The translations under genes and the position numbers were made by a program. The notes under the pieces are model-generated. The model was not told where the DNA came from. It did no database searches and saw only the letters and a program-made list of their open reading frames with translations. Shown piece by piece: positions 17,038 to 26,184 of a DNA stretch of 64,000 nt. Position 1 is the first letter of the stretch. Each line of letters begins with the position of its first letter. Origin of the DNA: Pirellulaceae bacterium (lineage in GTDB: Bacteria; Planctomycetota; Planctomycetia; Pirellulales; Pirellulaceae); the NCBI GenBank assembly GCA_023382975.1, contig JAHDXO010000058.1:1-64000 (forward strand), given 5' to 3'.

Positions 17038-20000
17038 ATGAAGCGACCGACCGGTGTACTGAAGCGCGTCGTTCTTGTGTTTTTTTGCAGCGCGATTGTC
17101 GCGGGCCAATCCGCGGACCGACCTGCCGGTGAAGGCGGCGGATCGGCTCGCGATGCGCGCCCGGGCAGACCCGCTGGTGAACCGGCGGGATTCGGAGGCG
17201 GGCTGATCTGGCTGTTGGACGCGGAGGCCCTCCATCAGGATCTGAAATTGACGGAAGATCAGGCGGCTCAATTCAGAAGGATCGCGGAACGGTTCCGCCA
17301 GCAGTCGCGCGTTCAGGCTCCGGAGGCGCCGGGAGCCAATCGCGACCGGATCGAAAGTCCTCGCGGGCAGGCGATCCAGCGAGCGCAAGAGATCGAGCAG
17401 CAAGTTGCTTCCGTTCTGCAACCGGATCAACTCCGGCGTCTGAAGCAAATCGAATTGCAGCAGCAGGCGAAGTTCTCCGGACCGACGGTTCTGTTGCAGC
17501 CTAACGTGGCCGATGCCCTCCAGCTCACGCCCGAACAGCGACGGGAACTGGGCGATCTGGCAAACGCGTTGCAAACGAAACGCAACGCCCTGTTCCAAGA
17601 GCTTCGCGGCCTGAGTCCCGAGGAGCGTGGCCGGAGAATGGCGGATCGCCGCGGCGACATGAACCAACTGGCCGACGAAGCGTTCCGGAAGGCCGCCGCG
17701 CTGCTCACGCCCGACCAGCGGGACAAACTGCATCAGGTGATGGGCGAGCCGTTCGAACGCGAGCGTCCGGCGCGAGTACGGGAGGTGCCACCGGCAGCGG
17801 CGCCACCGGCGGCCGCGCCAGCACCGCCGCCGCGCGACGCCCGAACTCGACCGCTCGGCGTGGGATTCCTGATCGGCAAAGGAACCGAAGAGCTGATTCC
17901 GCTGCTCTCGCGCGAGCGGGATTTCTTGGAATTGATGCTGGGGCCCGAGAAGCTCCGCTACATCCGCGAGCTGACGCCGCCGGCCAGGGCGATGTGTATC
18001 TCCGAGAACCTGGAAGGCGTGGCCCGAGCGGTCAAGATTCTACGGGAGGCGAACATCGAACCTGAGCGGGTTTACATCGCCTACAACCCGGAGCCTCGGC
18101 CGCCCGGAGCGAGGCAGTGTACGCCCCGCGAGGAACTGGACGACTATCTGGGCAGCGTCAAGAAGGCCCGCGAGTTGGTCAAGGACTACGGTGCGCCCTT
18201 GATCATGGGCCCCGGATTGATCGAAATGGCCAAGCGCGAGCACTTGTATCCCGAGATGGCCAAGCACTGCGACATCTGGATGATCCAGAGCCAGCGGCTT
18301 CAGCTCGATCCCGAAACCCAGGAGCCCACCTCCAACGAGCGATATCGCGAGGAGATCGAGCGGATCGTTCGCCTCTTGCGGCAAGGCAATCCCGATATCC
18401 AGGTATTCGTGCAGATCATCCCCTTACAGGCGACTCCCGAACGGAAAGCGGCATTCACGGCCGAGCGACTAGCCTCATATCTGCTGGCGGTCGAAGACCT
18501 TGTCGATGCGGCAAAGATCTACGGCGGCGACACGGAACTGATCGCGGAAGTGATCCAGCGGCTGCGGACGTCGCGTCCTCAGTCGCCGGTCGGTCCCCGC
18601 AACTCGGCCGAAGCGACTTCGAAACAGACCCTGATGATCGAGATGCGTGACGGCGCCCCCCTGGCGACCGACCTCTATCTGCCTGTCGCTGCCGCACACG
18701 CTCAGGAGCAAGGCGGCATCCCGGTCGTGTTGGTCCGCACTCCCTATAACAAGAACCAGCAGCAGCGGGGCGTCGTGCATTGGCGAGACGTTCTGCTCGA
18801 CAACGGATACGCGTTTGCCATTCAGGACATGCGAGGGTTCTACGCGTCAGCAACCGGTGACCGGAGAGGCCCCGGCCAATTCGACGGGTACGACACGATC
18901 CAATGGCTGGCCCAACAGCCGTGGTGCAACGGCAAGGTCGGCATGATGGGCTACTCGCATCTTGGCGCCGCGCAGTATGAAGCGGCTGTCACGCAGCCTC
19001 CGCACCTGGCCTGCGCCATTCCCGCCCAGGCTCCGGGCAACTACTACACCGATTCCCTCTACCCGCCCAAATTCCGCAAGGCCGATTGGGAAACGATCCT
19101 GCGCGGCCCGCTCAGCTCGAGGACAAGCGTCCTGTTGAACACTCGCATCCGCAGGCAGGGAGAGTCAAAGATCGACCAGTTCAACGTGCCCATGATCCAT
19201 AGCGCCGGTTGGTACGATTTCTTCAAGGAAGGCGCGATCGAGATGTTCCAGGCCCTGCAGCACCAGGCTGGGCCGGCAGCGCGCGGCACGCAGAAGCTCT
19301 TGATCGGCCCCTGGGGCCACGGGGTGATTCAGGAAGAGAATCTCGGCCAACCGCTTGAGCTTCCCGGCGGGTTGGCCTATCCGGCCAATGCGAGGCTCGA
19401 CTGGGAGAAGGAAGTCTGGCTGCCGTGGTTTGACCATTGGCTGAAGGGCGAACCGACCGGCGTGATGGAACGCCCAGCGGTCAGATACTACCTGATGGGC
19501 GACGTCGACGATCCCGATGCACCTGGTAACCGGTGGGTCGAGGCCGATCATTTCCCTCCGAAATCGACGCCCACTCGCTACTACGTCCACTCCGACCGTA
19601 CGCTCCGCACCGAGGCACCCACTGCGGAGCGCGACTCGCTGCAATATGAATACGATCCCAGCAATCCCGTGCCGACCGTCGGCCGCGTTCACGCTCGCTT
19701 GCCCGTCAACGGGCCGTATGACCAGAGACCGGTCGAGTCGCGCGCGGACGTCCTGAACTTCACCACGCCCCGGCTCACTGAACCACTCGAGATCGTCGGG
19801 CAAGTTCAGGCAAAACTGTGGGCCGCTTCGAACTGCAAAGACACGGATTTCACGGTCAAGCTGACCGACGTCTACCCCGACGGCCGCTCGATGATTTTCC
19901 TGGACGGCATCGTCAAAGGGCGCTATCGCAACGACTGCTCGGAAGAGGAGCTGCTGGAACCCGGGGAGGTGGTCGAACTGGAGATCGACCTGGGCTACAT

Positions 20001-20277
20001 CGCGATCGTGCTGGCGCCGGGGCACCGTCTGCGGGTTGCCATCTCCAGCAGCAATTTCGATCGCTGGGACGTCAACCCCAACACGGGCGAACCGTACGGC
20101 GAGCACGCTCTGACGCAATCGCTGCTGGCCGAGCGGCTCCGCGTCGAGTCCTTTCCGGAGAAGCCTCGGTACACAGCCAGCCAAGTCGCGACCAACACCG
20201 TGTTCATGGATGCCAACCGGCCGAGCCACATCCTCCTGCCCTTGCCAGCAGAAAAAGGGGATAAGTCCCATTATTGA
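17038..20277 (+). CDS. Three-domain S15/CocE-type hydrolase with Spy-like N terminus
   Basis: A 1,079-residue secreted protein. After a signal peptide, residues about 60-235 form a helical, Q/R-rich region with repeats LTEDQAAQFRRI, LTPEQRRELGDL and LTPDQRDKLHQV, like Spy/LTXXQ chaperone-type proteins. A proline/alanine linker leads to residues about 275-515, an alpha/beta region I do not recognise (RPLGVGFLIGKGTEELIPLL). Residues about 525-1,070 are a CocE/NonD S15 hydrolase: GYSHLG (Ser640), the GPWGHG histidine region and a C-terminal jelly-roll. The last residues EKGDKSHY are encoded by the inverted repeat of the downstream transposase unit, so the native C terminus has been replaced. Substrate unknown; an acyl or peptide bond is likely. 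Confidence 0.8.
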   Translation: MKRPTGVLKRVVLVFFCSAIVAGQSADRPAGEGGGSARDARPGRPAGEPAGFGGGLIWLLDAEALHQDLKLTEDQAAQFRRIAERFRQQSRVQAPEAPGANRDRIESPRGQAIQRAQEIEQQVASVLQPDQLRRLKQIELQQQAKFSGPTVLLQPNVADALQLTPEQRRELGDLANALQTKRNALFQELRGLSPEERGRRMADRRGDMNQLADEAFRKAAALLTPDQRDKLHQVMGEPFERERPARVREVPPAAAPPAAAPAPPPRDARTRPLGVGFLIGKGTEELIPLLSRERDFLELMLGPEKLRYIRELTPPARAMCISENLEGVARAVKILREANIEPERVYIAYNPEPRPPGARQCTPREELDDYLGSVKKARELVKDYGAPLIMGPGLIEMAKREHLYPEMAKHCDIWMIQSQRLQLDPETQEPTSNERYREEIERIVRLLRQGNPDIQVFVQIIPLQATPERKAAFTAERLASYLLAVEDLVDAAKIYGGDTELIAEVIQRLRTSRPQSPVGPRNSAEATSKQTLMIEMRDGAPLATDLYLPVAAAHAQEQGGIPVVLVRTPYNKNQQQRGVVHWRDVLLDNGYAFAIQDMRGFYASATGDRRGPGQFDGYDTIQWLAQQPWCNGKVGMMGYSHLGAAQYEAAVTQPPHLACAIPAQAPGNYYTDSLYPPKFRKADWETILRGPLSSRTSVLLNTRIRRQGESKIDQFNVPMIHSAGWYDFFKEGAIEMFQALQHQAGPAARGTQKLLIGPWGHGVIQEENLGQPLELPGGLAYPANARLDWEKEVWLPWFDHWLKGEPTGVMERPAVRYYLMGDVDDPDAPGNRWVEADHFPPKSTPTRYYVHSDRTLRTEAPTAERDSLQYEYDPSNPVPTVGRVHARLPVNGPYDQRPVESRADVLNFTTPRLTEPLEIVGQVQAKLWAASNCKDTDFTVKLTDVYPDGRSMIFLDGIVKGRYRNDCSEEELLEPGEVVELEIDLGYIAIVLAPGHRLRVAISSSNFDRWDVNPNTGEPYGEHALTQSLLAERLRVESFPEKPRYTASQVATNTVFMDANRPSHILLPLPAEKGDKSHY
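20252..20272 (+). repeat. Left 21-base inverted repeat of the RAYT unit
   Basis: A 21-base sequence (AAAAAGGGGATAAGTCCCAT plus one base) is exactly repeated in inverted orientation at 21008-21028. It overlaps the last codons of the S15 hydrolase gene, whose stop follows three bases later. Confidence 0.95.
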
Positions 20278-20302
20278 CTTGGGCGGATGCTTGTGGTAAT
20301 CT
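20274..20302 (+). promoter_or_regulatory. Sigma-70-type promoter of the RAYT gene, likely leaderless
   Basis: TTGACT at 20274-20279, a 17-base spacer and TAATCT at 20297-20302 match a -35/-10 pair well. Transcription would begin about seven bases later, at or next to the ATG at 20310, so the mRNA would have almost no leader. The -35 box overlaps the S15 gene stop codon. Confidence 0.55.
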
Positions 20303-20309
20303 GCTTGGC

Positions 20310-20987
20310 ATGCCCAGAGCAGCACGAGTCGCGCCGGGAGGGATGATCTTCCACGTTTTGAATCGTGGCAACGACCAGCGCACCATTTTCGGGAACGAAG
20401 ACGATTACGCCGCCTTCCTACGGTTGTTCGGCCAGACTCAGGAGTCTGCGCCGATGCGGGTGTTGGCCTATTGTTTGATGCCCAACCATTGGCACCTCGT
20501 ACTATGGCCCGAGCAGGATGGGCAACTGGCGGCCTTCATGCAGCGACTGACGACGACTCACGTTCGCCGCTGGCATCTGCACCGGCAGAGCGTGGGCCGC
20601 GGGCACCTGTACCAGGGCACGTACAAGTCGTTCCCGGTTCAGGACGACGAGCATCTCTACGTCGTCTGCCGCTATGCGGAGCGGAATGCGCTGCGTGCAA
20701 ACATGGTTGAGCGGGCCGAAGAGTGGCGGTGGTGCAGCCTAGCGCAGCGGGTAGGGCGGCAGCGTCTGGAGGAGACCGTGTGCTTGTGCGACTGGCCGAT
20801 ACCGCGTCCGAGGAACTGGGTTAGTCTGGTGAACGCAGTGCAGACGGAAGGCGAGTTGGACGCCTTGCGCAGGTCGGCTCGACGCGGCTGCCCGTTCGGA
20901 GCCGAGGTCTGGCAACAGAGCACCGCCAAGCAACTCGGCTTGGAGTTCACGCTGCGCCCCCGAGGGCGACCGCGAAAGAAACAGTGA
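20310..20987 (+). CDS. REP-associated tyrosine transposase (RAYT)
   Basis: A 225-residue single-strand transposase of the Y1/HUH type. It has the N-terminal RNRGNDQ-like start (HVLNRGNDQRTIF), the metal-binding HUH motif in MPNHWHLVLWP, and the helix with the catalytic tyrosine, VCRYAERNALRA. Length and motifs fit intact RAYT proteins, so it is probably active or recently active. The C terminus is basic (RPRGRPRKKQ) as expected for DNA contacts. It lies between 21-base inverted repeats that may be its substrates. Confidence 0.9.
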   Translation: MPRAARVAPGGMIFHVLNRGNDQRTIFGNEDDYAAFLRLFGQTQESAPMRVLAYCLMPNHWHLVLWPEQDGQLAAFMQRLTTTHVRRWHLHRQSVGRGHLYQGTYKSFPVQDDEHLYVVCRYAERNALRANMVERAEEWRWCSLAQRVGRQRLEETVCLCDWPIPRPRNWVSLVNAVQTEGELDALRRSARRGCPFGAEVWQQSTAKQLGLEFTLRPRGRPRKKQ

Positions 20988-21007
20988 GCGTCCCAGGGAA
21001 CTAACGA

Positions 21008-21028
21008 AATGGGACTTATCCCCTTTTT
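21008..21028 (-). repeat. Right 21-base inverted repeat of the RAYT unit
   Basis: Exact reverse complement of 20252-20272. It lies 20 bases after the transposase stop and about 100 bases before the GH32 start. Confidence 0.95.
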
Positions 21029-21125
21029 CAATGCCTGGCAGATGAAGAGCATCTACGTGCCCGAATAGAGACAATCCCATCGACGGCAACCTGTTCCCAT
21101 TCTCTACGACGGAGGGAAAGAGAAA

Positions 21126-23327
21126 ATGCGACGTTTTGTTTTGACACTTACCGTGGTCTTCGCCGCGCTGCTGTCCCACAGGGTTTCGGCAGCCGAACAG
21201 CCCGACATCCTGATCGCCGACTTCGAGGCGGCGGACTACGGCGACTGGAAGGTCGAAGGCGAGGCGTTCGGCACGGCCCCGGCCAAGGGCACGCTGCCAG
21301 GCCAGATGCACGTCAGCGGATTCGAAGGCGAGCGATTGGTGAACTCGTTCCTCGGCGGCGACAAGCCGACGGGCAAGTTGACGTCGCCCGAATTCACGAT
21401 CCAGCGGGACTATCTCAAGTTCCTGATCGGCGGCGGTGGACATCAGGGAAAGACCTGCATGAACCTGATCGTTGATGGTGAGTTCCCAATTGTCCTCACC
21501 GCCACAGGCCCCAACACACAGCCTGGTGGCAGTGAGTTCCTGAACTGGGAAAACTGGGACGTCAAGCCGTACAAGGGCAAGAAAGCCGTGATCCGAATCA
21601 TCGACGAGGCGTCGGGCGGCTGGGGTCACATCAACGTCGACCAAATCGTTCAAAGCAACACGAAGGCCGAGAAGAAACCAGCCCCTGCCGCGCCCGGACG
21701 GCCCAACGCCAATCCTCATCCAGAATCTACCTTCGAAGTTGAGATTACCGGCAAGTACATCCTGTTCCCCGTCTCGAACGCCGGACAGCGAGGTCGGACG
21801 ACGATCTACGTCGGCGATCAACTGGTCCACAACCTGGACTGCGATTTCCCGGCGGACAAGGATTCCATCGACTGGTGGACCTACTTGGACATGGAAGAAT
21901 ACGTAGGCCAGACGGCCACCATCACCGCCCGAGCGGCGCCCGAGATCTGCAAGCTGTTCGAGTCCAGCGACGAGATCCGCCATCTGCAGCCGCTGTACGA
22001 CGAGGCGTTGCGTCCCCAGTTCCATATAAGTCAGATGCGCGGCTGGAACAATGATCCCAACGGGATGTTCTACTACGACGGCCAGTATCATTTCTTCTGG
22101 CAATGCAATCCGGCTGGACGAAACTGGGCCAATATGTACTGGGGCCACGCCACCAGCCCGGACATGGTCCATTGGACCGAACAGAAACGGGCCCTGCGTT
22201 CTTTCGGCGGCGATGTCCAAAACCGTCATCCCAAAATGGCCGTGAGCAACTGCTTCTCTGGCAGCGGCAACGTCGATCAGAACAATACCGCCGGCTGGCA
22301 AACCGGCTCGGAGAAGACGCTGGTCTTGGCCTTTACCGACACCGGTTGCGGGGAAGCGTTGGCCTATTCGAACGATCGCGGTAAGTCGTGGAAGTACTAC
22401 GAAGGCAACCCGGTGATCATGCATCGTGGCCGCGACCCGAAGCTGATGTGGTACGAACCCGGCCAGCACTGGGTGATCGCCGTGTACGACGAGGACCCGG
22501 AAGTCGGTCGGAACATTGCCATCCACACCAGCAGCAATCTCAAGGAGTGGCAGTTGCAGAGCAAGATCCCCGGCTATTTCGAGTGCGCGGAGATCTTCGA
22601 GTTGCCGGTCGATGGCGATGCGGCGAAGACCAAGTGGGTGATCTTCGCCGCGGATGCCCAGTACGCGCTCGGCCATTTCGACGGCAAGCGGTTCACGCCC
22701 GAGCACGAGGGCAAACACCGTGTCCACTGGGGCGCTTACTACGCTTCCCAGTGCTTCAGCAACCCGCCGGACGGTCGCGTGGTCCAGATCGGTTGGGCTC
22801 GGATCGACACGCCAGGCATGCCGTTCAACCAGGCGTTCACCGTGCCGACGAATCTGACGCTGCACACGACGGAAGACGGGATCCGGATGTTTGCCACGCC
22901 GATCGAGGAATTGGAGAAGCTCCGCAAGCCCAATCCGCCGACCATCGAGGCCAAGACGCTGACCAGCGAAGCGCCGGCGGTCGCGCTGGAGGTTGTGGAT
23001 CAGTTGTTCGATATCCTGGTGACGCTGCAACAGGGAACGGCGGCCAAGGCGGTGCTGCGCTTCGGCGAGAATGTGGCGACGTACGACTTCGCCACCCAGA
23101 TGCTGGACGAGATGCCGCTGAAGATGAAGGACGGCAAAGTCGCCTTCCGCGTTCTGGTCGACCGCCCGATGTACGAGCTGATCGGCGGGGGCGGCGCGTG
23201 TTACAAGACCAGCGCCCGGCGCGATATGGGCCGGCCACTGGGCGCGATTTCGGTGGCCGCCGAAGGCGGTTCCCTGACCGTCGAATCCCTGAAGGCTTAC
23301 GAAATGACATCGATCTGGAATAAGTAG
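21126..23327 (+). CDS. Secreted GH32 beta-fructosidase (levanase/inulinase-like)
   Basis: A 733-residue glycoside hydrolase for fructans or sucrose-type sugars. Signal peptide at residues 1-23; an N-terminal beta-sandwich with DYGDWKVEGEAFGTAPAKG, common in planctomycete and Bacteroidetes GH32 proteins, to about residue 180; an insert to about 290; then the five-bladed propeller. Catalytic residues: WNNDPNG (Asp310 nucleophile), GRDP (Asp437) and YFECAE (Glu486 acid/base). A C-terminal jelly-roll completes the fold. The ATG has a strong GGAGG site. Levan versus inulin cannot be decided from sequence. Confidence 0.9.
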   Translation: MRRFVLTLTVVFAALLSHRVSAAEQPDILIADFEAADYGDWKVEGEAFGTAPAKGTLPGQMHVSGFEGERLVNSFLGGDKPTGKLTSPEFTIQRDYLKFLIGGGGHQGKTCMNLIVDGEFPIVLTATGPNTQPGGSEFLNWENWDVKPYKGKKAVIRIIDEASGGWGHINVDQIVQSNTKAEKKPAPAAPGRPNANPHPESTFEVEITGKYILFPVSNAGQRGRTTIYVGDQLVHNLDCDFPADKDSIDWWTYLDMEEYVGQTATITARAAPEICKLFESSDEIRHLQPLYDEALRPQFHISQMRGWNNDPNGMFYYDGQYHFFWQCNPAGRNWANMYWGHATSPDMVHWTEQKRALRSFGGDVQNRHPKMAVSNCFSGSGNVDQNNTAGWQTGSEKTLVLAFTDTGCGEALAYSNDRGKSWKYYEGNPVIMHRGRDPKLMWYEPGQHWVIAVYDEDPEVGRNIAIHTSSNLKEWQLQSKIPGYFECAEIFELPVDGDAAKTKWVIFAADAQYALGHFDGKRFTPEHEGKHRVHWGAYYASQCFSNPPDGRVVQIGWARIDTPGMPFNQAFTVPTNLTLHTTEDGIRMFATPIEELEKLRKPNPPTIEAKTLTSEAPAVALEVVDQLFDILVTLQQGTAAKAVLRFGENVATYDFATQMLDEMPLKMKDGKVAFRVLVDRPMYELIGGGGACYKTSARRDMGRPLGAISVAAEGGSLTVESLKAYEMTSIWNK

Positions 23328-23469
23328 CCCTTTGCTCGTTGGCAAGGGTACTCGATGCCACGGTCGGCGTTCCGGGGGGGCCAGAATGCTCGCTCAATGG
23401 CCGGACCGCCAGGCTGATTTCCGGCTGACCTGACGGCGTTGTTCGGTAGCCCAGAGGGTCGCCGTGATT

Positions 23470-24414
23470 TCAGTACACCGCTTCGCCTGAATCCGGACGT
23501 CCGTCCGTCGGGGCTCGGTCCTCCTGCCGGAGTTCCAGGCCGTGCAGCCGTTCGCTGATCTCGCGCAGTTGATTACCGATCTGCGACAACTCCTCACGCA
23601 GAGTGGGAACGCCGGTTTCCGTGAGGCGTTTCTTGCTGACCTCTTCGACAAGTTCGGCCTGAGCGTCCTCCAAGCTGCTGATGATCACGCCGGTGAACAG
23701 GTTCAGCATGATCATCGTCCCGAACAGGATGAAGCTCACAAAGTAGGCGGAAGCGATCAGCGGCTGGGCCTGGGATTTCCGCACTCCCTGGCTCATCTCT
23801 TTCCAACTGTCGGGGTACTCGCCGTCCGAGCCGTGGAACTCGGTCGCCAGCACGTCATTCCAGCCTTCCAGCGTGAGCACCTGGAACAGGGTCAACGTCG
23901 ACTTGTGCAGGGAGCCGAAGCGGACAGGATCGTTGTCGCGGAACATGAACGTCCCCACGACGGCATAGACGTAGAAGTGCAGCCCCAGCAACAGGCCGAC
24001 GTAGACCAGCGAGGGGATCGATCGCAGCAGGGCTCCTACCAGTACCTGCAACCGCGGCAGGATCGAGATCATCCGCAGCGTGCGGAGGATGCGGGCCAAG
24101 CGGAATACGGCCGCATACTGGGCGCCCAGCGGGAGCACGCAGATGGCAATGATCACGAAGTCGAACACGTTCCACGGTTGGTAGAAGTACTCCCAGGGCC
24201 GTTTGCCGCAGGCCAGGATCTTCAAGACCATCTCCAGCACAAACAGGCCGAGGATCACATCCTGGACGAAGCCCACGACTCGCCCGACGGCCGTTGTCGG
24301 GCCGAACTCGGGATACGTCTCCAGACCCACCAGCACGCCGGTCAGTAAAATCAGCGTGACGATCGTCCGCCCGAAAACGGCGGACGTAGTAAATCTCTTC
24401 AGTTGCTCGGCCAT
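23470..24414 (-). CDS. Single-domain voltage-gated cation channel
   Basis: A 314-residue membrane protein of the bacterial NaChBac-like ion channel family; four copies would form one channel. Six segments are visible: S1 about 15-31, S2 about 46-68, S3 about 83-98, S4 about 101-124 with arginines in FRLARILRTLRM, S5 about 136-158, pore, and S6 about 225-250 (FILFGTMIMLNLFTGVIISS). The selectivity filter reads TLEGWND (181-187), with one glutamate per subunit, so Na+ or Ca2+ is likely. The C terminus is a charged coiled coil typical of the family. The start at 24414 was chosen because an extension to 24630 has no hydrophobic or known sequence. Confidence 0.88.
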   Translation of the reverse strand: MAEQLKRFTTSAVFGRTIVTLILLTGVLVGLETYPEFGPTTAVGRVVGFVQDVILGLFVLEMVLKILACGKRPWEYFYQPWNVFDFVIIAICVLPLGAQYAAVFRLARILRTLRMISILPRLQVLVGALLRSIPSLVYVGLLLGLHFYVYAVVGTFMFRDNDPVRFGSLHKSTLTLFQVLTLEGWNDVLATEFHGSDGEYPDSWKEMSQGVRKSQAQPLIASAYFVSFILFGTMIMLNLFTGVIISSLEDAQAELVEEVSKKRLTETGVPTLREELSQIGNQLREISERLHGLELRQEDRAPTDGRPDSGEAVY

Positions 24415-24783
24415 AAGGATTCCCCAGCAGGAATCGGTCCGATGGCAGGGCCTGGCCCCAGCGCCAGGCAGAAATCCCTGCTCCGGCTGATTCAGGTTCT
24501 CGTTTCCGTCGCCAATGCGCAGATTCTCACAAATGCAAAGTGTCCGCGGAAGGGGGCCAGTCGGCCCTCTGTCAGACTGGCCCGCGCTCGCTCGGCCACC
24601 GTCTTGACTCACTCCGGAGAAAAGCTTCAAGTACTTCCGGGCGTTCGGTTTGAGAAGATCGCGTCACCATGGCGGAGATCGACGAGGAATTGCGTGCGGG
24701 ACTGCTTGCGGCGGTGCGCCACGAGCAGAATGTCCGAATGCCGATGGCGAAACCGCGGACGCCATGAGAGAAAGGAATCCTGG
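24415..24783. other. Divergent intergenic region with a hairpin
   Basis: This 369-base gap separates the channel (leftward) and the peptidase-like gene (rightward) and should hold both promoters. GGGCCAGTC at 24554-24562 and GACTGGCCC at 24575-24583 form a nine-pair stem with a 12-base loop; no T-run follows, so it is probably not a terminator. A 32-codon open frame at 24669-24767 starts MAEIDEELRAGLLAAVRHEQ, but has no firm support as a gene. Confidence 0.5.
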
Positions 24784-26184
24784 ATGAACGTTCTTCGCGC
24801 CCTGTTCCTGGTCTTGGCCTGTGCTTCCTTCGCCCGAGCCGATGAGCCGGTTCGGCCCGCCGCGCGCCAAAACGCCCCCTCGGAACCTTGCTACCTCGTG
24901 CTCGTGGACAAGCATACGTATGCGGACACGATCCTGCGCGAAAAGCTCGATCTGTACGCCCAGAACGTGCATCGGCTCTTTGGACTTTCGGCGACGGTGG
25001 TCGAGGTGGCCCCCTTGGACCCCGCTGCTCCCGGGAAAGACATCGTCACGATCCGCCGTGTCATCAAAGTCCGCCAGCAACAGGAGCATGTCGCCGGGGT
25101 GATCCTGCTGGGACGGATTCCCTACATGATCTGGCGTCAAGCCGCGGGGGGCAACTGGGTCAATTTCGGACCGGAAGATTTCTACTACGCGGACCTGGAC
25201 GGCGAGTTTCAGGACCGCGAAACCCGCTACGGCAGCGGCAATAGCGAGATCCGGCACCTGACGAGCGGCCCCAGTAGCGCTCTGGATAACCAGCTCGTTC
25301 CCGGCCTCGAGCGTTCTCCCGACGGCCAGTACGATACGTATCTGAGGGCGGCGCGCGAAGCTCCGACCCTGTGGGTCGCCAGGATCTTCGCCCCGACGAA
25401 GCAGCAGTACTATGATTTCTTTGACAAGGTGAACGCCTACTACAGCACCATCGCGGAGCAACTGGCGGCGAACCGATCGGCCGTTGTTGTCCCTTACAAA
25501 GACATCCTGTACACCGGTCATCCCGATTTTCGTCCCAGCGTCTCTTCGGACAAGTACCGATTCTTCGAGACGTTTGCTCAATCCTCGGCCGGATCGCGGT
25601 TCTTCGTGTTCGGCGAAAACGGGGGCGGCACCGTGGCCGAACTGTTCTGCCAGTACGACGCTCGTGCCTACCTGTTTGCGCAAGTTGATGGTCACGCCCA
25701 TCCGTACAGTCACGAGTTGAAGGACGGGGCGTACTCGGTCGCGGACGTCGGTCGGCGCCTCGCGCCCGGCCGGGGGGCGTTGATCCAGGCGCTGTGGGGA
25801 TGTCACAGCGGCGATTTCACGGGCATCAAGGACGATCGGGTGAACTTGACCTTGGCGTATATCCTGAGTCCAGGTGTTACTCAGGCGGCGTACGGCTGTA
25901 GCTGGACCAGCGGGACGGAGGAAGCGGAACAGGAAATCCTCAAGCACATGAACCAGGGTGACTATCTGGGGCTCGCCTTCCAGAAGATGCAGCGGCGACT
26001 GTATTCCCAAGCCTATATGGAGAAGTTCTTCGCCAACGAAGCCCGGCACGTCCCGAACTACTTTCTGCCTGCCGAGGGGACGTTTGAGGAGAGGATGGAA
26101 GTGCTCATGACGAAGTTGTTGCGAGGATATAACCTGGTGGGCAACCCTTTTCTGAAGATCGCGTATTCGAATCGTCCGCAGTGA
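24784..26184 (+). CDS. Secreted clan CD (C25/caspase-like) peptidase candidate
   Basis: A 466-residue protein with a signal peptide (MNVLRALFLVLACASFARAD). The pattern VAGVILLGRIPYMIWR, then a His in QVDGHAHPYSH (His304) and a Cys in QALWGCHSGDF (Cys340), recalls gingipain-like C25 peptidases and caspases, in which His and Cys each end a beta-strand about 33-36 residues apart. If real, it would be a surface or periplasmic cysteine peptidase. The similarity is at motif level only, so a non-peptidase paralogue is possible. The start at 24784 has AAAGGA upstream. The following sulfatase starts 163 bases later on the same strand. Confidence 0.5.
   Translation: MNVLRALFLVLACASFARADEPVRPAARQNAPSEPCYLVLVDKHTYADTILREKLDLYAQNVHRLFGLSATVVEVAPLDPAAPGKDIVTIRRVIKVRQQQEHVAGVILLGRIPYMIWRQAAGGNWVNFGPEDFYYADLDGEFQDRETRYGSGNSEIRHLTSGPSSALDNQLVPGLERSPDGQYDTYLRAAREAPTLWVARIFAPTKQQYYDFFDKVNAYYSTIAEQLAANRSAVVVPYKDILYTGHPDFRPSVSSDKYRFFETFAQSSAGSRFFVFGENGGGTVAELFCQYDARAYLFAQVDGHAHPYSHELKDGAYSVADVGRRLAPGRGALIQALWGCHSGDFTGIKDDRVNLTLAYILSPGVTQAAYGCSWTSGTEEAEQEILKHMNQGDYLGLAFQKMQRRLYSQAYMEKFFANEARHVPNYFLPAEGTFEERMEVLMTKLLRGYNLVGNPFLKIAYSNRPQ

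Larger units (their letters stand above)
20252..21028. mobile_element. RAYT transposase unit bounded by perfect inverted repeats
   Basis: A 777-base unit with a TnpA_REP-type transposase gene between perfect 21-base inverted repeats. RAYT enzymes are IS200/IS605-related HUH nucleases usually linked to short palindromic repeats, and such repeats with a GGGGAT/AAGTCCC core fit. No target duplication is obvious. The unit lies between the S15 and GH32 genes of the carbohydrate cluster. Confidence 0.85.

Noticed and set aside
20739-23345. Long open frame on the minus strand opposite the GH32 and RAYT genes (868 codons)
   Set aside because: It mirrors the GH32 gene in a GC-rich genome, lacks domains and a signal peptide, and has low-complexity composition.
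24669-24767. Small gene of 32 codons in the divergent gap
   Set aside because: No convincing ribosome site, no family, and similar short frames are expected by chance.
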